Below are positions 58,326 through 64,000 of a DNA stretch of 64,000 nucleotides, piece after piece (position 1 is the stretch's first letter; every line of letters begins with the position of its first letter). The DNA comes from CBDAKK01 sp965196605 (GTDB lineage: Bacteria; Spirochaetota; Spirochaetia; WTKD01; G963693115). The notes under the pieces are model-generated. The model saw only the letters and a program-made list of their open reading frames with translations, was not told the origin of the DNA and ran no database searches. Both the position numbers and the translations under genes were made by a program. The stretch is from assembly GCA_965196605.1 (NCBI GenBank), contig CBDAKK010000008.1, forward strand, positions 992,001 through 1,056,000. Direction: 5' to 3'.

Positions 58326-59664
58326 GGTATATACAAAAATAGAAGCCATTAGTGGAAATGTTATTACGGTACGTGCAAAAGATGTGCAGTACGGTGAGAC
58401 GGCGGTTGTCAATACGCGCTTTGGTAAGTCACTTGCTGAGGTTATACGCTTAAAAGACGACTTAGTAAGTTTGCAGGTCTTTGCTGGTGGGCGCGGCGTT
58501 TCAAACACCGATACGGTGAGTTTTCTCGGTGAGCCTATGAAGGTGTCTTTTTCTGATTCGCTGCTAGGGCGTATTTTTAACGGGCGCGGTGAACCACGCG
58601 ACAGCGGCCCTCAGCTTCAGGAGAACCTTATAGAAATAGGAGGGACTTCGGTTAATCCCGCAAAGCGCATCATTCCTACAAACATGGTTCGAACTGGTAT
58701 TCCTATGATAGACGTGTTTAACACGCTCGTTGAGTCTCAAAAAATACCGATATTTTCTATATCTGGTGAGCCTTATAATCAGTTGCTTTCACGAATAGCC
58801 CTACAGGCTGAGGTTGACTTGATTATACTCGGGTGTATTGGCGTGAAGTACGATGACTACTTGTTTTTTAGAAATGCCCTTGAGGAAGGGGGCGCGCTTT
58901 CGCGTACCGTGTTTTTTGTACACACGGCCTCTGACCCCATTGTTGAGTCTCTCATGGTGCCCGACGTAAGCTTAGCGGTTGCAGAGCGCTTTGCGGTAAG
59001 TGGCAAGAAGGTGCTCGTGCTCCTCAGCGATATTACCAACTTTGCGGATAGCCTCAAGGAAATTGCTATTACGCAGGAGCAGGTTCCGTCTAACCGCGGT
59101 TATCCGGGAGACCTTTACAGCCAGCTTGCCTCGCGCTACGAAAAAGCGGTGGACTTTGAAGGCGCGGGTTCTATTACCATACTCAGTGTTACGACCATGC
59201 CCGGCGATGATGTAACACATCCTGTTCCTGATAATACGGGCTACATTACCGAAGGACAGTATTATTTGCGTGGCGGGCACATAGAGCCCTTTGGGTCACT
59301 CTCGCGTTTGAAGCAAATGGTAAACGGTAAGACGCGCGAGGATCACCGCTCCATTATGGATGGGCTTATTAAGCTATATGCAAACTACAAAGAGAGCTTG
59401 GAAAAACGCTCTATGGGCTTTAAGATGTCTTCGTGGGATACAAAGTTGATAAAGTACGGCACATTGTTTGAACAAAAGCTCATGAGTTTGTCGGTGAATC
59501 TTTCCTTGGAAGAGGCGCTCGATATGGGCTGGGTTATACTTTCTGAATGTTTTGAAATGCATGAAGTTGGGCTTAAAACCGATCTTATTAAGAAATTTTG
59601 GCCGAAGTCACCTGCTTCTGATAATGCTTCTGGCGATGCCGTGTCTGAAATAGCATCTGCGTAG
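58318..59664 (+). CDS. atpB: V-type ATPase subunit B
   Basis: 448 residues. GLLGRIF-type segment SLLGRIFNGRGEPRD near residue 83, TGIPMIDVFNTLVESQKIPI near 120, ALAERF-like LAVAERFAVSGKKVLVLLSD and PGDLYSQLASRYEKA near 260 mark the non-catalytic B subunit. The Walker A position is degenerate (SISGEPYNQL), as expected for B. A spirochaete-type C-terminal tail (SPASDNASGDAV) is appended. Confidence 0.97.
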   Translation: MHKVYTKIEAISGNVITVRAKDVQYGETAVVNTRFGKSLAEVIRLKDDLVSLQVFAGGRGVSNTDTVSFLGEPMKVSFSDSLLGRIFNGRGEPRDSGPQLQENLIEIGGTSVNPAKRIIPTNMVRTGIPMIDVFNTLVESQKIPIFSISGEPYNQLLSRIALQAEVDLIILGCIGVKYDDYLFFRNALEEGGALSRTVFFVHTASDPIVESLMVPDVSLAVAERFAVSGKKVLVLLSDITNFADSLKEIAITQEQVPSNRGYPGDLYSQLASRYEKAVDFEGAGSITILSVTTMPGDDVTHPVPDNTGYITEGQYYLRGGHIEPFGSLSRLKQMVNGKTREDHRSIMDGLIKLYANYKESLEKRSMGFKMSSWDTKLIKYGTLFEQKLMSLSVNLSLEEALDMGWVILSECFEMHEVGLKTDLIKKFWPKSPASDNASGDAVSEIASA

Positions 59665-59685
59665 CGTTGCAATGTGAGGGTTGTT

Positions 59686-60285
59686 GTGGTTAAACTTACC
59701 AAAAACGAGCTTAAAAAACAAAAGGACGCCTTAAAGCGTTTTAAGCGTTATTTGCCCACACTGAAGCTCAAGCAACAGCAGTTGCAGTCCATGCTCCAAA
59801 AAATACAGCAACAAATACAGGTGTTGCGTAAAGAGTATGAGGAGTACTATCAATCGCTTCAGTCGTGGATAGCGCTTTTTGGAAGTGATGAAGCATCGTC
59901 TATAGAATCCTACATCACCACCATAAAGCTTATTACGGAGGAGCAGAACGTGGCGGGCGTTGATATTCCCATGTTTCAAGCTCTTGAGTGCGAGGTGGAG
60001 GAGTACAGTCTTGTTCAAACAAGTTGGTGGATAGACGATGCCATTGATGCGCTTAAAAATGTCTTGCGCATGCTTGCAGAAATAGAGGTGCTCGACAAAC
60101 AATATGCACTCATACATCGAGAGTTGCAAATTACCATACAGCGCGTTAATCTTTTTGAGAAAGTGAAAATACCAGAAACAAAGCACAACATACGGGTTAT
60201 ACAAATTTATTTAGGTGATCAACAAACCGCTGCTGTTGTGCGTGGAAAAATAACGAAAAATCGTATTGTGGAGGAAGCTGCATGA
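59686..60285 (+). CDS. atpD: V-type ATPase subunit D
   Basis: 199 residues from a GTG at 59686, chosen because GAGGG lies five bases upstream; an upstream GTG at 59674 is less suitable. The long N- and C-terminal helices (RFKRYLPTLKLKQQQLQSML; HRELQITIQRVNLFEKVKIP) form the antiparallel coiled coil of the rotor stalk. KLTKNELKKQKD replaces the usual P-T-K start. The end overlaps atpI by four bases. Confidence 0.9.
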   Translation: MVKLTKNELKKQKDALKRFKRYLPTLKLKQQQLQSMLQKIQQQIQVLRKEYEEYYQSLQSWIALFGSDEASSIESYITTIKLITEEQNVAGVDIPMFQALECEVEEYSLVQTSWWIDDAIDALKNVLRMLAEIEVLDKQYALIHRELQITIQRVNLFEKVKIPETKHNIRVIQIYLGDQQTAAVVRGKITKNRIVEEAA

Positions 60286-62168
60286 TAGTGCGAATGAAGA
60301 GACTCCATATTCTTTTGCCGACTAAGACCTTGAGCGAAGATCTCATTGAACTTCAAAATCTTGGGCTTGTAGATGTACAGTCTGCGGGTTCTTTAGATTC
60401 CGATAACGATGTTGTAAAAAAGCACGGGGTCATACAAACGGCTTTATCGAGTATACAGCAGACGAGTGAAGAATTTGTATTCGATTCTTCTCATGATCAA
60501 TCTCGTGATGTGTATGAGACAGCTGAGCGAATATGTGAAATTACCCGATCTATTGAAGATGCCAAGAAAGAATTGGAACTTTTAGAAAGTCAGCATGAAA
60601 TAGCAAAGCGTTTTAGCGGAGTGAGTCTTCATGATGTGAAGTACCTTGCGAATAAGGGTGTAACAATGAGCGCCTACAAGGCTCCTGCGGTTGCCAAAAA
60701 CCCTGCGCTTATGGGAGATGCTTCAGCCGCTGAAGCGGGGTACACGCATACCTTTTGTTTATGGAAAAATAAGGAAGAGTCATATTGGGCTGTTTTGGGT
60801 TTTGAAGGTGGACTTGTCACCGTGCCTAAGGAATGGGCTCCCATGCAATTTCCGCATGATACGACAAGTGAATTAGCTGAAAAACGCTCGAATACTGCAG
60901 CGTCTATTAAAAAGCTGGAGGATGAGCTAGAGGGCTTTAATTATGCCTATCAAATGCTGCTCATTGCTCACACTGATCTGAGTAATGAAATAGCGCGTTT
61001 GTCTGTTATGCATAATGCCTATGCTTCAGATGGCATTACCGTTGTTGATGGTTATGCTCCTGATGATGTTATATCGAAAATATATAGTTTTGCTACCGTT
61101 GATAAGCGCTGGGGAATTGTTATTGATGACGTTGCGCCTGATGATGACAACGTGCCTACAAAAATTAAAACGAGTCCGCCTGTGCGCATTATAAAACCAC
61201 TCTTTGATTTTTTGGATGTGGATGCAGGGTATAGAGAGTTTGATATTAGCTTTATGTTTCTCGCCTTTATGTCGCTTTTTACGGGCATGATTATCGGTGA
61301 TGCGGGTTATGGCGTGGTGCTTTTTGCACTTTCTCTCTGGGCTACAATATCTAGCAAGATGAAGGGCAAAGAAATAACGCTTGCGCACATCTTGTTTTTG
61401 TGGTTTTCGTGTACAACCATAGCATGGGGCGCTATAACGGGCAACTGGTTTGGGTATAAGCCCTTTGCGGAAGTTCCCTTTTTAGCAATCTTCATTCTTC
61501 CGCAGTTTTCTATTCTTTCAGAAGACAGTAGTGTTGCAATACAGTTGTTTGCCTTTCGAGTTGGCATAATACACCTTGTGCTTGCCCACTTGTGGCGCTG
61601 CATGCGTTTGCTACGCACGGAAGGGGTACTTCCCGCGCTGAACCAAATTGCACAGGCAACCATGTTGCTTGGGCTGTTTTTCTTGGTGTTGCAGCTGCTC
61701 TTAGGTTCCGATCGCTACCCCATGCCTTCATATACCGTTCCGCTCATTGGCATAGGCTTTGTGCTTGTAGTGCTTACTTCAGAGCAAAAGCGCGGGCAAA
61801 ACGTGTTTCTTGGCGCTGGTAAGGGTTTTGCAAACCTCATTACGCTTGCCTTGGACAGCATAAGCGCATTTGCGGACATCATATCGTATATACGCCTTTA
61901 TGCGGTGGGACTTGCCTCGTTTTCCATAGCGGCGTCTTTCAACGCCATGGGTGAGGGTGTTATGGCAAGCGGGGGTTTAGGCGCTATTATAGGTGGCATT
62001 CTCATTGTGGTATTCGGCCATACGCTGAATATTATTATGTCGGTGCTTGCCGTTGTGGTACACGGCGTGCGCCTCAATGTTTTAGAATTTTCCGGACACT
62101 TGGGTATGGAGTGGACTGGTAGAAAATATAATCCATTTAAAAAGAAAATAATTACTCGGAGGATATAG
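60282..62168 (+). CDS. atpI: V-type ATPase subunit I (a subunit)
   Basis: 628 residues: a cytoplasmic N-terminal half with coiled coils (ITRSIEDAKKELELLESQHE) and a membrane half with about seven helices (FMFLAFMSLFTGMIIGDAGY near 320, ISAFADIISYIRLYAVGLAS near 530). The conserved Arg in SYIRLYAVGL is the residue facing the rotor-ring glutamate during ion transfer. It couples the stator to ion flow. Confidence 0.95.
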   Translation: MIVRMKRLHILLPTKTLSEDLIELQNLGLVDVQSAGSLDSDNDVVKKHGVIQTALSSIQQTSEEFVFDSSHDQSRDVYETAERICEITRSIEDAKKELELLESQHEIAKRFSGVSLHDVKYLANKGVTMSAYKAPAVAKNPALMGDASAAEAGYTHTFCLWKNKEESYWAVLGFEGGLVTVPKEWAPMQFPHDTTSELAEKRSNTAASIKKLEDELEGFNYAYQMLLIAHTDLSNEIARLSVMHNAYASDGITVVDGYAPDDVISKIYSFATVDKRWGIVIDDVAPDDDNVPTKIKTSPPVRIIKPLFDFLDVDAGYREFDISFMFLAFMSLFTGMIIGDAGYGVVLFALSLWATISSKMKGKEITLAHILFLWFSCTTIAWGAITGNWFGYKPFAEVPFLAIFILPQFSILSEDSSVAIQLFAFRVGIIHLVLAHLWRCMRLLRTEGVLPALNQIAQATMLLGLFFLVLQLLLGSDRYPMPSYTVPLIGIGFVLVVLTSEQKRGQNVFLGAGKGFANLITLALDSISAFADIISYIRLYAVGLASFSIAASFNAMGEGVMASGGLGAIIGGILIVVFGHTLNIIMSVLAVVVHGVRLNVLEFSGHLGMEWTGRKYNPFKKKIITRRI

Positions 62169-62171
62169 ATT

Positions 62172-62603
62172 ATGCAAAATTTAGGTTTAATTGGTGTTGC
62201 TGGTGCACTAGGGCTTGCGGCGTTTGGCTCGGCTCTCGGCATTGGTACTGCTGGTATATCTGCAATAGGTTCTTGGAAGCGATGCTTTTTACAAAATAAA
62301 CGAGCGCAATTTTTGCTCATGATTTTTGTTGGCGCGCCCCTTACGCAAACCTTGTACGGACTCATACTTATGCAACAGCTTAATAATGCTGCTGGTAGTG
62401 TGGACGGTGCGTTCTTACTTGGGGCGGGTATTTTAGGCGGCCTTGCTATGGGCGCTTCTGCATGGTTCCAAGGAAAGGCTGCGGCAGGTGCGGCAGACGC
62501 GCTTTCTGAAACCGGAAAAGGCATGGCGTATTACTTGCTAGTGCTTGGGCTTGTAGAAACCGTTGCGCTTTTTGTTATGGTATTCTTACTTACGCTTTTG
62601 TAA
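62172..62603 (+). CDS. atpK: V-type ATPase proteolipid subunit K
   Basis: 143 residues, two helical hairpins (four membrane helices). The ion-carrying Glu is in VLGLVETVALF (near residue 127). PLTQTLYGLI near 56 and WFQGKAAAG near 97 supply the Thr-Gln and Gln ligands known from the Na+-binding Enterococcus hirae NtpK, so the ring probably moves Na+ rather than H+. It ends the operon, followed by a strong terminator. Confidence 0.93.
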   Translation: MQNLGLIGVAGALGLAAFGSALGIGTAGISAIGSWKRCFLQNKRAQFLLMIFVGAPLTQTLYGLILMQQLNNAAGSVDGAFLLGAGILGGLAMGASAWFQGKAAAGAADALSETGKGMAYYLLVLGLVETVALFVMVFLLTLL

Positions 62604-62651
62604 AAACTACGCGGTTAGTGTACTAGGTAAGGCTTACCTTAAATTTTTAAG

Positions 62652-62687
62652 GCGCATGAAGTAGCATATATTTCATGCGCATTTTTA
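62652..62687 (+). terminator. intrinsic terminator of the V-ATPase operon
   Basis: GCGCATGAA and TTTCATGCGC form a nine-base stem around a ten-base loop, followed by ATTTTT. A second perfect palindrome, AGGTAAG-G-CTTACCT (62625-62639), lies just before it and could add to termination. Confidence 0.85.
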
Positions 62688-62693
62688 CATGCT

Positions 62694-63650
62694 ATGCGTT
62701 TTTGGGCGTTGCTCTTCACAGTTCTTTTTTCTTTTCCCCTTTTTTCTTATTCAGAGAGTCCAAAGAATACAGAACTCTCTGATTATTTTGGGGGTGTTAT
62801 AAATCTTGAAGAAAAAGCGCAAGAACCATATCCCTATGCGTACTACAAGGCATACGCAAAGGCTCAAAAGCTTGTTGAGAATACTCATTACTATGAAGCA
62901 CTAAAGGCCTATGAGGCGCTTGGAGCTAATTATGGCAAGAGCATTGAACTTGCCATAGGGCGTGCTGAGGCATATTATTACCTCGGTGACTATAAAACCT
63001 CTCGCAGATTTTTTGAAGAGGGCATGCAGTTTGCGGATTTCGCGCAGCATTCCCAGTGGGCGCTTGTTCACTATAGAATGGCGTTTATTGCCTATCATGA
63101 AAAAAACGAAGAGGAGTTTGTGTCATTATTGCGTTCCGTTATAGGGCGTGATGGAAGTAATGATGATTCGATATTGGCTATAGTATTAGATCAAGGGTTG
63201 GATGCCGCAGTTTCGTACTTTACGCTTTCTCCAAGCTATGCTTATGAAGCCTATAGGGAGCTTGGGTTATATTTTGCTCTTGCTGGAAAATTTGAAGAAG
63301 GCCTGCCGTATGTCTTGACGGCATTAGCAATGGCGGTACAATGGGGCATACGAGATGTACTCTATCTTCACGATATGTCGTTTGCTTTTAGTGATTTGCA
63401 GTATTTTTTTGAGAAGTTGATAGAAAGCCCTCAGGGTAGAACTTTTTTACAAGAAACAGAGGTGGGGCGTATTATGTACGCGCTTAAGCATTATTTCGCA
63501 TCTGCCAATACTCCAGTACATGCTACAAGAATGCCTTTGTCTAATAAGCGGTACGTTCAAATGCTCCTTACGCTTTTGGACAATAATAGCATTGTTTCTA
63601 CTGCTGACGCTACAGCGCAAAAGGCCTACTACCCCGTCATACGGCGGTGA
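62694..63650 (+). CDS. exported TPR protein
   Basis: 318 residues with a signal peptide (FWALLFTVLFSFPLFSYSES, cleavage near residue 20). The mature part is a helical-repeat protein with TPR pairs (YYEALKAYEALGANYG, ELAIGRAEAYYYLGDYKTSR, ALVHYRMAFIAYHEKNEEE, GLYFALAGKFEEGLPYVLTA). It probably acts as a periplasmic interaction platform. It starts seven bases after the V-ATPase terminator and has no clear separate promoter in the short gap. The function is unknown. Confidence 0.7.
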   Translation: MRFWALLFTVLFSFPLFSYSESPKNTELSDYFGGVINLEEKAQEPYPYAYYKAYAKAQKLVENTHYYEALKAYEALGANYGKSIELAIGRAEAYYYLGDYKTSRRFFEEGMQFADFAQHSQWALVHYRMAFIAYHEKNEEEFVSLLRSVIGRDGSNDDSILAIVLDQGLDAAVSYFTLSPSYAYEAYRELGLYFALAGKFEEGLPYVLTALAMAVQWGIRDVLYLHDMSFAFSDLQYFFEKLIESPQGRTFLQETEVGRIMYALKHYFASANTPVHATRMPLSNKRYVQMLLTLLDNNSIVSTADATAQKAYYPVIRR

Positions 63651-63698
63651 ATTATAATTACTGCTCATGAAATTTTATTTTAGCCGCCTAGTATCAAA

Positions 63699-64000
63699 TC
63701 ACGCAAGTTGAGGGCATAAGTCAAGCGTGCGTAAGTTTGATTCATAGCGTTGTTCTGAAATGTTATAAATATACTTGTTAGAGGTAAAACTGGTTTCTAA
63801 AGGCAGATCCCACCATAGAGAGTTTTTATGCCCAAAGACGACCCCTATTTGCCGTAAGAAACTGTTGTGTTTTTCAAAGGGGTCGTAGCCGAGCACGCTC
63901 ACCCTGCCATGTGATGGCTTTTGTAGCCCTGTGAGTATTTTTATTAGGGTAGATTTACCGGCACCGTTAGGTCCGAGAAACCCTACACATTCTGCAGTGT
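63699..64000 (-). pseudogene. ABC transporter ATPase, truncated at its 3' end, 5' end outside window
   Basis: The minus-strand frame enters from the right edge and reads ECVGFLGPNGAGKSTLIKIL (Walker A), VSVLGYDPFEKHNSFLRQIG and VVFGHKNSLWWDLPLETSF (Q-loop region), typical of the COG4586-type ATPases of ABC-2 exporters. It stops at LRTLDLCPQLA, just before where the signature motif, Walker B and the last ~200 residues should be. The adjoining 48 bases and the opposite-strand TPR gene leave no room for them, so the gene has lost its 3' end and cannot be functional alone. Confidence 0.8.

Overview
The window looks like chromosomal DNA of a Treponema-like spirochaete. The best evidence is the A/V-type ATPase operon at the right end, with the spirochaete gene order E, DUF2764, A, B, D, I, K and no genes for the other stalk subunits. 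Relaxed spirochaete-type lipoprotein signals, a DUF115 (Maf-type) protein and a Bdr-like repeat protein fit this. The genus is inferred; no rRNA gene or other direct marker is present.

Left part (1-16.8 kb): prophage-derived accessory DNA in two dissimilar halves. The first (1-9.3 kb, AT-rich) holds a tandem duplication. Each unit has a lipoprotein made of 25-residue BspA/DUF285 repeats, a GC-rich array of ~92-bp repeats and palindromes, a decayed tail-gene remnant and an intact 686-residue tail-like gene. The ~2.76-kb phage part appears base-for-base identical in both units, whereas the lipoprotein repeats differ mostly at a few codons. The second half (9.4-15.65 kb, GC-rich) is the left end of a Mu-like late operon: C39-like peptidase, small lipoprotein, holin-like protein, spanin-like protein, gp27-like small terminase, large terminase, DUF935 portal and a MuF head protein with a CdiA-like nuclease toxin at its C-terminus. 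Portal and MuF are joined through a T9 tract that resembles a -1 frameshift site. The operon stops there. A membrane-protein gene and the 3' end of a sulfate-transporter ATPase gene (cysA) follow.

Middle (16.9-30.0 kb): rplS, an M28 aminopeptidase lipoprotein, then a ~10-kb minus-strand operon for uptake and breakdown of a uronic-acid-containing oligosaccharide. It encodes a CUT1 ABC transporter, a ThuA-like protein, DUF2264 and GH88-like hydrolases, two Gfo/Idh/MocA oxidoreductases and a TIM-barrel isomerase, with a divergent IclR regulator. The first permease gene carries a one-base frameshift.

30-40 kb, minus strand: rsgA-mutS2, an SPL-like radical SAM gene with an unknown partner, a Bdr-like coiled-coil protein, a frameshifted mtaB next to miaB, and an FNR-like reductase. 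40-53 kb: hairpin-rich repeats, then a Lol/MacB-like operon (two TPR proteins, ATPase, FtsX-type permease, LolA-like protein), a DUF115 protein, a 1026-residue acidic protein with nine 57-residue repeats, a DivIC-like protein, a DUF1015 protein, dtd and prs.

53-64 kb: a second hairpin-repeat region, a degenerate receiver protein, a bactofilin, the Na+-type V-ATPase operon with a clear promoter and terminator, a TPR protein, and a truncated ABC ATPase running off the right edge. Gaps without genes: 33597-33877 (281 bases, nothing recognised), 39963-40834 and 53233-53812 (repeats, listed), and 9325-9440 (a palindrome, listed). No tRNA, rRNA, CRISPR array or complete insertion sequence was seen.
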